A stretch of 64,000 nt of DNA from Ananas comosus (GCF_001540865.1 NC_033623.1:3109067-3173066), one strand, 5' to 3'; shown: positions 11,301-22,749, counted from the first letter of the stretch. Program-made: numbers and translations. Notes: a model not told the origin generated them from the sequence alone.

Positions 11301-13927
11301 GTTTCTAGGAGATGTGTAATAAATACGGTCTCCTGGGAGCTTGTAGCCGGCTCCCACCAAACTCATTGGTGTAGCATTTTGCTCCGTATAGCACTTCTCC
11401 TGGGAGCTTGTAGCCGGCTCCCACCAAACTCGTTGGTCTCTCACACTTTCTACTGGTATTCGGCTCTGATATCAATTGTAACGACCTGACCCGCTAGTAA
11501 CAATAACTCGTTGGGCCCAAACAACCGCCCCAAAATGCTTAAGCCCAGTTATTATTACCAGCGTGTAGGCCTCATATATTCTAATCAAAATTAGTTTCCC
11601 ACCCGATGTGGGACTATTGGAGCATTACACTTATATCTTTCTACTTTCAAGTAATACAATACAACATTTCCCAAACTCTCTCTCTCTCTTGTACTTATTC
11701 GTTGTGCGAGTAGGTCCGGACTAGTAAGCAGAGAGGTAGACTTGCTCACTTTGCGGAGTAAGGCGAGTGCCACACGGACTAGACAAGTGATTTTACTTAA
11801 ATCCGTGACATTAAACTTTGTTTGGGTGCATGAACATCTTGCTTGGCACAATCCAATAATTGATAGATGACTAGTATGCCAAAAGGTTTTTGGCAGTATA
11901 TTATACTTGTCCGTCAAGTTATTTTCTCACAATAAATTAAATTAACCATTTGGTCCAATGCATTACTCTAATAAACCATAACTCTGGGCACTTTGCAAGG
12001 GACTGAGGTCATGTTTGGTTCACATATTTTAGACTATGGAATCAGAATGGAATTCATTGATTCCGATAGTTGTCGTTTGTTTTATAGAAATCAAATTCCG
12101 GTTCTAATCATGAACCAAAGATGCCCTGAAAGTGAATTCTTCGCAGCATAAGTCATCAGCGAAAAACTTGTTTCGGAAGAATGGAAGAGGAAAAGAGATA
12201 AGAAGAGGAGACAGAAAGGGATTGAGAAGTCAAATCTCTAGAAAAGAGTTGAATAAGATGTAGTAATGTAGACTCATCACTATACAAGATGAAAGGAAGA
12301 GGAAGTTTCTGAAAAAAATCCAAGTTAGCTTTTCTTATAATTTAGGTGCTCCTGCTTCTTCATTGACCAAAGCAGAGTCAGCACTAAAGCAAGAGGTTTG
12401 CTGTTTGGATAGGCAACAGTGGGAAGCCGCCGTTGACTTTGCTATTTAAAATTTTGGTTTATTTATGCATTAATTGCATGATTCAGCATCCTGATGTTGG
12501 TGCTAAGAATACAATATTAATCAAATTGTGAGAAAAATGGGAAAAAGTAATCCAACCACCATAATAATCCACCATACATCCAAAATTTTCAAAACCTTTT
12601 TTTTTTTTTTTTTTTTTTTCCACCACTAAAACAGGGGATTTTCGCTACCGAACAAATTGATTTGATAGGAAATGAATCAGAGAAGTTGCGGACAAACAAA
12701 CTCGAGAACTGAAGAAATTAAGAGGGTTAGGACTGAATCTAGTATCCTATTTATGTGCAAAGTAAAGCAACTGTAAATATTGATTCCTATATACTATCAT
12801 ATATCTAAAACAGAGAATGGCACTGTGATCTCATTTAGTAGGTTCCTATATCTCCTTAACACCTGAAGTTTTCGCTTGAACCGCAAATTCTAGGGAAAAA
12901 CTTTTTACGGTAGCCCATCTGGCTCCGTTTCAATTTCTACTTGCAATTGCAGTAACTTCTAATGTATTGTGACATTCAAAAACTATTCAGAACTTCTAGT
13001 TTAGCGAACAGAAAGGAGTTGCTGAAAGGATCTGAGCTCGGTGCTTCTCGTAAAAGTACGATTCAAGCAAGCGGTACTTTGCCGAACAGCACCAAACCTC
13101 ATGGTAGGGCCAAAAAGGCTAGTGCTATGTCGCGAAGCATAATTCTGTGTACCTGTGGTGCAATTTCTGATAGCGGTTCCGTTAGGGCAGTAGCAGGTTT
13201 GCTGGTCCCGCGCGACCGTGTTATACCCGCAGTTCCCGCCAGAGCTTACGCAGTCACTGCACCACCCCTTCCCCGCCGTCCACCGCAGCATGAAACCCTC
13301 GTTCATCACGTCTTCGAAGCTCAAATTTCCATGACTAAACAGATATGCCGCCGATATCTGCACCAGAACTTGTGACGCCAAATCGCAATTCCCAAACACA
13401 CTATCCCCGTCGTTTAGTCGATAATAATAGTACTGCCCGGACATTTCGTCCGCACATGGGAATTTATATATGTCGGCAGGCAAGGATATTTGTGGACTGC
13501 TGCAGTTGTATATGGTCATCATGGTACTGCGCTCGTTGTAATCAAAGATGGTGGTGTTGATGGTGACGCTGTAGTTTGGTAGAGGGCATGTTTCGGCAGA
13601 AAAATTCAGGTCGACGAGCGTGAGGAGGTGGTTCCCGTAGTCGATGTTCTTCACTTGGAAGGGCATCATTTTCTCGTCGATGTTGATCAGAAGGGTGTCA
13701 TCGGTGCAAGTGAGGTAGTACCCCGGATATCGGCAGTAGTCTGGTCGGGCGGTGCCGAACTGAAACGGGTAGCCAACGGTGAACTTCATCGTCCCGCAAG
13801 TGTAGTTCGTCGGAGCGCAATCGGTGTATCGGTAGTAGTTCTTTGCGTCGGATAGAGAAGGGAGTATGCATGCTAGAAGCAGGAGAAGGACGAAGGGAAG
13901 CAGCGGAAGAGTTTCTGCAGGGTGCAT
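7450..13927 (-). CDS. LRK10L: LRK10-like wall-associated receptor kinase, four exons, complete
   Basis: A complete membrane receptor kinase of the LEAF RUST 10 locus-like (LRK10L1) group. Exons on the - strand are 13927-13153, 9519-9481, 9102-8812 and 8387-7450, giving 775+39+291+938 bp = 681 codons including TAA. All three introns are GT-AG and all junctions are phase 1, so the pieces join in frame without a stop. Order of parts: signal peptide (residues 1-28), cysteine-rich GUB_WAK galacturonan-binding-like domain, WAK-associated C-terminal domain, one transmembrane helix, cytoplasmic kinase. Family members sit in the plasma membrane and act in defence or stress signalling. The ligand here is unknown; pectin binding is only inferred from the domain. 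Intron 1 (3.6 kb) is filled with transposons, yet no coding damage is visible, so the gene is probably functional. Confidence 0.92.
8812..9102 (-). CDS. LRK10L: LRK10L exon 3: transmembrane helix and start of kinase
   Basis: The acceptor is CTGCAG and the donor GTTCAT. It encodes a helix (VGAAAGLVGLCSLCVFLYI), a basic stop-transfer run (RTRRRRH), a Ser-rich juxtamembrane region, FSYDELEAATDGFSD and the glycine loop GDGGFGTVYKG, whose last Gly codon is split by the intron. Confidence 0.9.
9481..9519 (-). CDS. LRK10L: LRK10L exon 2: 39 bp micro-exon
   Basis: Thirteen codons' worth of sequence (AHSKKNLTGVIIG with flanking split codons) between TTTTTTTTTCAG and GTAAGC. Its phase joins exon 1 to exon 3 exactly. 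It encodes the juxtamembrane residues just outside the transmembrane helix. Confidence 0.85.
9990..10417 (+). repeat. 5' LTR of the TRIM
   Basis: Begins TGTTAAATATG and ends TTCTAACA. TATA-like words (ATTATAAATATA) occur near 10144-10155, followed by the expected R/U5 portion. Confidence 0.9.
10723..11149 (+). repeat. 3' LTR of the TRIM
   Basis: 427 bp, nearly identical to the 5' copy. Followed directly by GATAG, the target-site duplication. Confidence 0.9.
11330..11437. repeat. Two 41 bp direct repeats, each a hairpin
   Basis: Units at 11330-11370 and 11397-11437 are identical except for one base (CATTGGT or CGTTGGT). Each contains the inverted pair GGGAGC...GCTCCC around TTGTAGCCG, so each can fold. 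They lie between the TRIM and the reverse-oriented mini-LTR at 11477, possibly as the untranslated interior of that element. Confidence 0.75.
11477..11629 (-). mobile_element. Mini-LTR (153 bp) with adjacent primer site, reverse orientation
   Basis: This starts TGTAACGACC and ends GGAGCATTACA on the + strand. Directly to its left at 11461-11474 is CGGCTCTGATATCA, the reverse complement of a tRNA-Met primer site with one mismatch. The block is therefore the 5' LTR of a small element on the - strand. It is homologous over its whole length to 14910-15061, and its last third matches 33631-33680. Confidence 0.8.
12007..12126. mobile_element. Short MITE (120 bp) in intron 1 of LRK10L
   Basis: Terminal inverted repeats GGTCATGTTTGGTTCA and GGGCATCTTTGGTTCA (14 of 16 match), flanked on both sides by TGA (12004-12006 and 12127-12129). 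Non-coding. The 3 bp duplication and TIR suggest a PIF/Harbinger-type MITE, though TGA is not the usual TWA site. Confidence 0.6.
12597..12619. repeat. Poly-T tract (23 bp)
   Basis: An uninterrupted run of T in the LRK10L intron. It could be the tail of a retroposed insert on the opposite strand, but no other SINE or LINE feature was seen. Confidence 0.7.
13153..13927 (-). CDS. LRK10L: LRK10L exon 1: signal peptide and extracellular domain
   Basis: The start is the only Met before a hydrophobic leader (LLPFVLLLLLACILP). The mature part has the GUB_WAK pattern CAPTNYTCG, then YPFQFG and CRYPGYYLTC. The WAK-associated domain is WCSDCVSSGGNCGYN followed by CYCPNG near the end. Several N-x-S/T sites fit an extracellular location. 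The exon ends at CAG before GTACAC. Reading on past the donor meets a stop about 50 codons later, so splicing here is required. Confidence 0.9.
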
Positions 13928-13976
13928 AATTAATTGGTTCTGCTGCTACTCAAAAGGATGCAGCAGGTTATTTTTT

Positions 13977-14025
13977 GGAGAGAGAAAGAGAGAGAGAGAT
14001 AGAGAGAGAGAGAGGAGGAGAGAGG
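13977..14025 (-). repeat. GA/CT microsatellite in the LRK10L 5' region
   Basis: A GAGAGA-rich run about 50 bp upstream of the LRK10L ATG, reading CTCTCT on the coding strand. CT repeats are common in plant 5' UTRs and core promoters. A regulatory role is possible but not shown. Confidence 0.7.
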
Positions 14026-14909
14026 GTTTGTGAGATGGATATGAGTGGTGTGGTTTCATTTGATGATCTGAATAATGGTGATGGTCAAAAGAAGGGGTTG
14101 ATTTTCAAATGTGTGGAAGTTGCATGTGGAAGGTAGGAATTGGAATAAACTATGCGTTCTTTCAATTTTGCAAGGTGTGATGATGTTGCCTTGATTAGAA
14201 ATGGTCAACAGGGAGGAAAGAGAGAGGAGTAGATGGGGAACATCTTTATTGGTATTTTAGTCAAAAGAAAGGCTTGTTTGGGTGGCTTCTATTGAACTTC
14301 AGCTAGTGAGGAGGGTGGACCAAGCATGTGGTGTCTTTATCTTCAGTTTAGGTGAGGAATTTCTACTATTTGTGGTCTCTTTACTATAAATGAAAAATTT
14401 GAACCTCTACTGCTGCAAGAATTTGAAATGAGATTTTACGTCTTCGTCGGATAGAAACTCTAACTCAAGACTTTAGAGCTTCTCTCTCTGCAGCATGAAA
14501 AGGTTACCGGGGAAATTTTAATATAGTGCTTCTTCTAAAACTAGTATTCAAATAGTATTTTATTGAATAGCACTCTATCTCACAGAACTAACTAGTAAAT
14601 ATCAGATCCGTAAATTAGAAGCTATGATTTGGGGCTTCTTTATCCATAGCCCCAAAAGAAATATTGAAGGAATTATAACCTACTGATTCATCTAAAAATG
14701 ATATTCAAGTAATACTCTATTGAATATCACATCACTATACCTTATTTTGGGAATTTTCATCCACTAATAGTGCATTTGAATGCATTGATATGCATTTGGG
14801 TTATGGGGCTAGTAAAAGATGATGGGAAATTCCTTACATTATAATAACTCATTGCAAAAATAGAAGAATACATTTATTTTCTTCTACTTGATGAAAGGAG
14901 AACACACAC
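14026..14909. other. Upstream region of LRK10L
   Basis: No other gene is supported. The promoter of LRK10L should lie here; no single convincing TATA box could be chosen. Confidence 0.35.
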
Positions 14910-15061
14910 TGCAACGACCCGACCCGCTAACAATAATAACTCGTTGGGCCTAACCACCGGCCCAAAATACTTAATTCTAATTATTATTATTAGCGTATAG
15001 GCCTCATATAAACTGATCAAAATCAGTATTTCATCCGATGTTGGACTATTGGGGCGCTACA
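14910..15061 (-). mobile_element. Solo mini-LTR with target-site duplication
   Basis: A 152 bp homologue of the LTR at 11477-11629, starting TGCAACGACC and ending GGCGCTACA. It is flanked by CACAC at 14905-14909 and 15062-15066. There is no adjacent primer site or interior, so it is a solo LTR. Because the flanks are CA-rich, the duplication could extend beyond 5 bp or be partly chance. Confidence 0.78.
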
Positions 15062-15066
15062 CACAC

Positions 15067-16000
15067 ACAAACACAAAAAGTATTAAAGCAACAAAAATTA
15101 ATACGAAGGTGATGAGGACAAAAGAGGGCATCACCAAAAGGAGGAGGAACAGAGAAAGTCAAAAGGGTTCTGCTAAAACATTGTAGAAGCAGCCAAGGAT
15201 GTACTAATCCTGCATAAATGACTACTTACATTGTTTAGGAATTGTTTGGCCCCTAAGAAAAGTGCGAAAAATATTCTATCGCAAAAAAATATATATTATG
15301 ATAAAAAAATATCTTTTCATAAATTTATATTTTTGAATAAATATTGGAAAGTAAAAAATACTATTTTTCCATGAAATCTGAAAAGACTGTTTGCACAAAA
15401 ACTTTTTTTTCTTTGGAATTGAAATAACGAAATCTTTAGAGCGTAGAAAATGCTATTCGGAAAATCAAAACAAATTGACTAAACATTAAAATAATTTTAG
15501 TAATAAATTTACAGGTAATAAGGTATATAACTTACCTAAACTATGGCCTATTTGAATGGCTATCCAATTTTTTAAATTTTGTTGTACTATCTAGTTTTCA
15601 ATTTATTTGATATGAGTCGTTAAACTGCACAATCAATTGAAAATTTGATACGTCGTTTATCTTTACAAAGAGATGAGCGTTACTGTTATACAATCTCGCA
15701 AGTATAAATTATTAAAGTAAGTATATTAACATTAAATTAAAGTCAGAAATCTGGTTGGCCCGGCTCAAATAAAACAGGAAATAAATAAAATGAGAAGAAA
15801 AATAAAAGAGGCGCTAAAATTAAGATAGTTTAATTGAAACAATGATCGATATTCAGAATAAAGTTGCGAGTGTTTTGAGCGAGAGTTTAATATTTGCAAG
15901 GATGTGGATGGTCGACTATGAGGAGCGAGTCTTATGTAAATGGCCCTTTCAGTGAACAAAAGGAACTAATTCCACTAATTGACTATCAATGTCTTTTAAC
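15067..16000. other. AT-rich intergenic region
   Basis: No gene, RNA gene or bounded repeat could be supported. Confidence 0.4.
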
Positions 16001-16315
16001 TGTTGGATGGGGATAGGGATATGGAAATAACTCCTTATCCATTTATACCCAGAAGTCCCGGTGGGGCGTAATTTTTATTCGAGAATAGTAGCTCTTGGTT
16101 ATCTATAATAACCGGATATAACTATTCCCACCAACACCTTCATTTTTTATATATAACTATTCACTATTTTTCTTATTTCATATTATCTATCCAAACGTTA
16201 TTTTTCTTATCCTCAGGAATAACCTAATTTTCATCCAAACGTTATTTTTCTTATCCCCATACTTTTACCTATTCCTGTAATAATTAGTTCTTGCTTATAC
16301 CCGAACCAGACGGTT
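16001..16315. mobile_element. Possible MITE
   Basis: The left part (TGTTGGATGGGGATAGGG) and the reverse complement of the right part (CCGTCTGGTTCGGGTATAAG) are loosely similar. The 20-base word ATCCAAACGTTATTTTTCTT occurs twice near the right end (16190 and 16233). No clean duplication was found, so this is tentative. Confidence 0.3.
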
Positions 16316-16429
16316 GGAGTTGTTTGTTGCTTCTCATTTTGCTGGTCTATTCTCATTCTCTTCAGTCGGTGGTCTTCCTTCTAAATCCTGCACCTACTTC
16401 TTAACTGGCCCACTAGCCTAATCAAATGT

Positions 16430-17744
16430 TTAGACTAGCAAAGATTCTCTACTACATGAGTTAGAAATAAGAAGGGGCTAAATTATAAAATCTCTTCGCG
16501 CGCTTGTTTCAATTACCTTCCTTTATATAAAAAATTGCATCAATTATCCTCTTATATTTTTTTTATCATTATCTTACATAGGTTCAGAAATTTTGCTTTA
16601 GAACTTTGTAAAAATAGATTTGTAAATGAAATTATCTATAAGTAATGCAATAGATAGCAAAATATAATAAACTATCATTTTGATAGCATGAGCAAAATAT
16701 AAGTTGAGAAGTGAAATAATGTGATATGCCAAATTGTTTTAGTGGAGTTTTGCAGTCTAATTTGCTGATTTTTTTTAATTTTTGGATTTATTTGAGATGA
16801 TGATAAAATGTAGGATAATAATTGATGCAAATTTTAATGTATGAGGATAATTAAGACTGAGGCTAAAGTGCAAGAAAGTTCTTTATGGTTTAGTCTAAAA
16901 AAAAAAGAGCTGTTTAAGTTTTTAGATCAAATGAATTTCATTAGATATGTCACATCCTTAGACTCAGATGGGTTTGCGTTAGGACTAAAACTTTCTAATA
17001 AGTGGTATTAAAGCTGATGGTTAGACTATTCTAAACTACTAGTATGAGTGTTGTGGTGCAGTCGAGTGGGTTTGCGGTGTCTCATATAAAAAAACTCAAA
17101 TGACATGTTTGGAGATGAGCCAAAAAAGCAACTCGATGCAATACTCGGAAAATTAAAAATTGAATTCAAGGGAGCATTGGCTGGTTCACATGTGAATAGT
17201 TCCATATCGAATAATTCTTACGAGAGTAAAGAGAAATCTGATTGGTTCTTATAAAATCAAGCTAGTTCACCGATTCACTGGTTGCAAAATCAGTCTAAAA
17301 AAGTCAAAGTAAGTTTCAAGCCGGTCCGATTTAATGAACTGAACTGGATTGACTTTAAAATGTTGCTTTTGAGACAACATTTTATCATAAACCATTATAC
17401 CCTTCAACATGTAGAGCAAGCTAACCTAGTTCATCAAATACAATATAAGGAATACAAGAGTGAAGGAAGCAGAGTAGGTAATGAACTTGGGAACAATTTG
17501 GCTGGGCCAGATTATAAGTTATGTTCTAACTTGGCCCAACTTAGCTTGATTCTATCCTAATACAGTGGATGTGGATTAACTTGACTACATTATCAAGTCT
17601 TGACCTCTCAAGGGCATAGAGTTTCTTCACTCTTAACAGACAAAAATTTTCTGCATATGATCTTACTTTCCATTAAGGTCAAGAGTTGTTACAACTGCAA
17701 AATGCAACATTTTGGCTGACCGATAGATCAATTTTACTAGTTGA
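16430..17744 (+). repeat. 1.3 kb direct duplication, copy 1 (LTR-element fragment)
   Basis: Over 90% identical by eye to 19626-21013 along its whole length. Near 17001-17015 it has AAGTGGTATTAAAGC, a decayed tRNA-Met-type primer site. The block is therefore probably LTR end plus untranslated interior of an LTR element. Compared with copy 2 it lacks 45 bp near 17356; in copy 2 that stretch is bounded by GGCTT repeats. Open frames inside are short and unconvincing. Confidence 0.85.
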
Positions 17745-18313
17745 CATCAATTCTGCCTTTTTTATGTGGATACTAGTGAAGTAATTTGCGCGATACGGTG
17801 GATAGATAATTAAAAAAAAAATTATAGGAGCAATGAGAATATGGGAATGTAGATATTTCATAATTGTTGAGAATAAGGTAGTCGGTAATGGCACCACGCG
17901 CCATCCTTGTCGAGGATGCATGAGGAGCAATAGAGGGGGCCCGAAGGGCTCCAAGCGGCGAGCAAGAGGCAAAGGGCTAGAAAAAGAAAAACCTAAAATC
18001 ATAAATGAAGAGATCTAAAATCGCTGCGTAGGTGAGGTAAGAGGAGAGGGAGAGACGCCGTTGTTGGTTCGGAAGATAAAGGGAAGTAAGAGATGGACGG
18101 AAAAAGAAAAGAGAGAGAGAAAGAGAGTTGAAGGAGGCGGCTGTGAGGAAGAGGAAGAGTTTTACTAAGCCAAAAGAGAATAGAAAAATATTTTTTTAAA
18201 AAATAGTGGGTTCCACCGCCCTCAATTGAAGGTGGTGCATCCATGTTGGATTTGGCCATGAGAATTTATGTATAAGTAAGTATAGAAGTATAGATAGTTG
18301 GTTTGTTTGGTGT
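17745..18313. other. Spacer between duplication and MITE
   Basis: Contains a GA-rich, purine-biased stretch (18030-18160). Frames on both strands are open by composition but match nothing recognisable. Confidence 0.4.
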
Positions 18314-18780
18314 ACGGGTGTCAACGAGCGGAACACGAGCCGACTCACGAATAAAAAATTAAAAAGATTAGAAAAAATACATATAAAAAATAAATTTATG
18401 ATTCTTACCCATTAGACTTTGATCTAATGGTTGAAATTTTACGTATAAATTAGTCTTTTTATAATTGAACTGGGCTTTATATTTAGGTTGGACTAAAAAT
18501 CAAATAATAAAAATCTGTATTATATATAATTATATTATAATAGTATTGTATATATAAAATATAAAAATATAAGTATTCGGTATTATTGAGGCCGAATACG
18601 ACGGAGCTGACCTAGTCGTGTTTGGCTCAGGCTCGGCGTCGTATTCCGCTCGTTATTAAACGAGCTCTAAAATTCAGCTCGTGTTCGTTCGTTTACTAAA
18701 CGAGTGATTCGATGCACATTTATTTCGAGTCGAAACACGAGCTACGTTTGCGAACAGCCGAGCTGGATTGCCACCGCTTA
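18314..18780. mobile_element. MITE of the Mutator (MULE) type with 9 bp duplication
   Basis: The 9 bp word GTTTGGTGT lies directly on both sides (18305-18313 and 18781-18789), the length typical of Mutator-like elements. The ends are imperfect inverted repeats sharing GGTGTCAA / GGTGGCAA followed by GAGC-rich sequence. The interior is non-coding, with GC-rich arms (GAGCCGACTC, AACGAGCTC, AACACGAGC) around an AT-rich core, giving a foldback shape. Confidence 0.75.
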
Positions 18781-18789
18781 GTTTGGTGT

Positions 18790-19625
18790 GTAGAAATCTA
18801 CATATCATTGCGTGTGAAAATTAAGTACTCACCGACCGGTGGGCTCTAACAAGCAAGTGGAAAAATTTGGTGGTTGGTATCTGAAGTCCCAAAATTCACG
18901 ATCCATAAGTTATCCATATTTCTAGCGTAAGTTTATTATAAAAAAATAAAAGAAACAGATAGCATGCTACCGTGTCTCACCTTAATTGTCTGAATTGAGG
19001 TTTCTTTGCAATTTTACTTTTAAAATATGCTTACAGCGAATTACGTACTTCTACCAATGCTAGCTTCAGAGCTTTATATTATAACAGAAAGGGACAGAGA
19101 AATTTCTATATGAGTTCGAAGTTCCAAGCATAGCACAACTTAACTCCGTGTATGAGACGCGTTTTTTAGAGTTGTGTTTTTTTCCCAAATAGAAGCGCGT
19201 GGATCCCTCAACGCTGATTAATTACTATTTTTTGGCAGTAAACTCATATATTGCGTGCCTTTCGTCCTTTTCGACCATAAATTAAAGAAAGTGGACGCAA
19301 GCTAGGTTTCCAAATCCTATCCACACGCAAAAATGAATAGCATATTCTTTTAAAAATAATAGGAAAAACTTCAAAAAACGCCCACCGTGGTTTCGTGGCA
19401 TTCTCACTTGCTACCTGTGGTGTTAAATAACGTATCAATTTGCCACCCACTGTGTTCGTTTTTAAATCTTTTGTTATATTTTATATATTATTATTTTTTA
19501 AATGCCAGTGACAAAGTTAAATAAAGGATAGCTAAAATGACTATTCGATAAATATAGATGGTGTATCTGAAGTTTTTTTGTATATAATTTAAGCGGAAAT
19601 ATAACGAAAAAGCTTGCCGAAACAA
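18790..19625. other. Intergenic spacer with possible repeat end
   Basis: No gene. Around 19365-19460 the sequence (AAAAACTTCAAAAAACGCCCACCGTGG...) resembles a widespread plant repeat terminus, but no partner end was found here. Confidence 0.3.
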
Positions 19626-21013
19626 GATAAAGATTTAGACTTAGCAAGATTCTCTACTACATGAGTAGTAAATACGAAGGGGTAAATTATAAAATCTCTT
19701 CGCACGCGTATGTTTCAATTACCTCCTTTAGATAAAATTGCATCAATTATCCTCTTATATTTTTTTATCATTACCACTCACATAGGTTCAGTATTAGGAT
19801 AGTCGTTAAATTTTGCTTTGGAACTTTGTAAAAATAGATTTGTAAATGAAATTATCTATAAGTAATGCAACAGATAGCAAAATATAATAAACTATCATTT
19901 TGATAGCATGAGCAAAATATATGTTGAGAAGTGAAATAATGTGATATGCCAATTTGTTTTAGTGGAGTTTTGTAGTCTAATTTGCTGATTTTTTTTAATT
20001 TTTGGATTTATTTGAGATGATGATAAAATGTAGGATAATAATTGATGCAATTTTTAATGTACGAGGATAATTAAGACTGAGGCTAAAGTGCAAGAAAGTT
20101 CTTTAATGGTTTAGTCGGAAAAAAAAAGAGCTGTTTAAGTTTTTAGATCAAATGAATTTCATTAGATATGTCATATCCTTAGACTCAGATGGGTTTGCGT
20201 TAGGACTAAAACTTCCTAATAAGTGGTATCAAAGTCGATGGTTCGACTATTCTAAACTACTAGTCTGAATGTTGTGGTGCAGTCGAGTGGGTTTGCTGTG
20301 GCTCATATAAAAAAACTCGAATGACATGTTTGGAGATGAGCCAAAAAAGCAACTCGATGCAATACTCGGAAAATTAAAAATTGAATTCAAGGGAGCATTG
20401 GCTGGTTCACATGTGAATAGTTCCATATCGAATAATTCTTACGAGAGTAAAGAGAAATCTAATTGGTTCTTATAAAATCAAGCTAGTTCACCGATTCGCT
20501 AGTTGCAAAATCAGTCTAAAAAAGTCAAAGTAGGTTTCAAGCCGGTCCGATTTAATGAACTGAACTGAATTGGCTTCGGCAATGGATCACGGTCCGGCTG
20601 GCTAGTCCGACTCGGGCTTTAAAATGTTGCTTTTGAGACAACATTTTATCATAAACCATTATACCCTTCAACATGTAGAGCAAGCTAACCTAGTTCATCA
20701 AATACTATATAAGGAATACAAGAGTGAAGGGAGCAGAGTAGGTAATGAACTTGGGAACAATTTAGCTGGGCCAGATTATAAGTTATGTTCTAACTTGGCC
20801 CAACTTAGCTTGATTCTATCCTAATACAGTGGATGTGGATTAACTTGACTACATTATCAAGTCTTGACCTCTCAAGGGCATAGAGTTTCTTCACTCTTAA
20901 TAGACAAAAATTTTCTGCAAACTAGATGATCTTACTTTCCATTAAGGTCAAGAGTTGTTACAACTGCAAAATGCAACATTTTGGCTGACCGATAGATCAG
21001 TTTTACTAGTTGA
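19626..21013 (+). repeat. 1.3 kb direct duplication, copy 2
   Basis: Second copy of 16430-17744, offset about 3.2 kb. It has the primer-site-like word AAGTGGTATCAAAGTCG near 20220, closer to the tRNA-Met consensus than in copy 1. It keeps the 45 bp block missing from copy 1. It ends abruptly at 21013, where the truncated LTR of the next element begins. Confidence 0.85.
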
Positions 21014-22735
21014 TCCACGAAGTCGACAATCGTTGGTAAAAATTTATTCGTCCTCACTTAGCCGCGAACGCACCCGGCCTCTACTCGCGTCCACACGAAA
21101 TCACGCCCTTGATCGAATTTAGACGACCACTTCAATCCGTGATCCGATCACGAATTAACCCTTGCGTCGACTTGAGAAAGATGAATCAATCTTCTAGATG
21201 TGCTAGCAACTTTTGAAGATCGAAATCGATGGATTTATTGTGGAGGACTTAAGAAAGAAAAAGGATTGACGGCTAGAGTTTTCTTTTTCCTTTTTGCTTA
21301 ATTTTTCGTTAATTTTAATATGTCATATGACATATATTTATAATGAGAAAACCCTAACGTAATCCTAATCGAAATTCTATTCCGATTAGATTATTCATTA
21401 ACCCACAAGTTGGTTATGATATTAACCAAATTCTGAATCCTAATTCTAATTCGATTCGTGTGTAACATTTACACATAAGTCCTCATATTATTTACTAATG
21501 ATTAGTAAATACACCATGCAACTTTTACACATAAATACCTCTAATTTACAATAATTGAAAATTAGTCCTTTTACTAATAAATTAGTAAACTTTAGTATTT
21601 AACTATATTGTAATTATAATTAATCCATCCGATAAACTTCTTTTATCGTCTCCTAAATATCGATCATGCGTGATTTCTTATGTGTGTGACCTAATATGTT
21701 CAATTCTGTCTGGTAGTAAGATATGATGCGATCCCCATCTACATCATCATCGAAACTCCTTTCGATGGCTCAAACTCTTTTGACTCTACCCTAATAGAAT
21801 AATTAATTGTTAATAATTATTTCTATTGGTTCCGACAATCCACCAGTGACGCCTAGCAGCATGTAGTGGCAATCCAGTCAGAAGTGAATATCGGACTGAA
21901 CCTCTAGGTGCAGTTACCGTACAATACAATCCTTCTATCGCATAGTTCCAACTGAGTGGAGGTCATGGAATATTCGTCAAATCCCATCACCCTCATATGA
22001 CAAATTTGATCAGACAGAAGCTCTTATGGTTACTCTTGGAAACATCTTTCAATACACCATATTACCCCGCCGAGGATTTCTGAGCTTTGCCGTACAAATA
22101 GCATAGAACTAATTATCTCTTTACCGAGAGTGATAGATCCCCTATAAACACACACCCATTCCTGATATGAACCGACTGCAGCCAACGTATACTACTAAAA
22201 CCCATGGCTAGGATCAGAGTTTGTTGCATAGTCAAACTACAGTAGCCTCAGATTAAATGGCCGTGGTGTCGCAGGTCTAAGGATCGATCAGTTGTACCAC
22301 TGCAACATCGAACCAGTTACTGACGAATGAGTAGACATCCATGTAACTGTTCGTAGTTGGTCACGCTCAGTACCCTTGTTCTCCAACAACCATCTGCATG
22401 TCCGCTCTAGTGTCCCCACACTGATGACTCGAGATTCGTCATCCCAAAAGGGAAGCGGCACACACATCAATCTTACCGGATCAATCATCGTCCCCATGAT
22501 GATCCTTCGATTGAGAGCATTTATGAATTAATCACCAATAATATGTATCTCAAATTCTCAACTCTTGAGAATACATATTATCATCTTATTAATTCAAAGG
22601 ACGATTCATGGACACATTTAACATGAATGGAATAAAAGGCCCAATTATATAAATAATAAAGATTAAGTACAAATATATGTCCCATAGAAAATAAAATGCG
22701 TCAGCCTGATAGGCTTCTAGGGCATACAACTAACA
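21014..22735 (-). repeat. 3' LTR of the BARE-like copia element, truncated
   Basis: About 1.7 kb, homologous in order to the solo LTR at 57386-58699: shared blocks CCGGCCTCTA near 21078 / 57613 and GAGTAGACATCCA near 22328 / 58288. The expected terminal segment (TGTAAGAAAATC on the + strand) is missing at the left end. Confidence 0.8.
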
Positions 22736-22749
22736 ATCTCCCACTTACA

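Noticed and set aside
13001..13152. Continuation of the LRK10L exon 1 frame to its stop at 13001
   Set aside because: A GT donor at 13152-13151 restores the correct phase with exon 2, and the residues beyond it do not resemble the family.
18000..18259. 86-codon frame with Leu/Ser-rich product
   Set aside because: Compositional artefact of a GA-rich stretch; no motif and no homologous copy.
17282..20824. Open frame conserved between the two 1.3 kb duplicates (VRHQ/EYKSEGSRVGNEL type)
   Set aside because: The similarity follows from recent DNA duplication, and the frame start differs because of the 45 bp difference; no known family.
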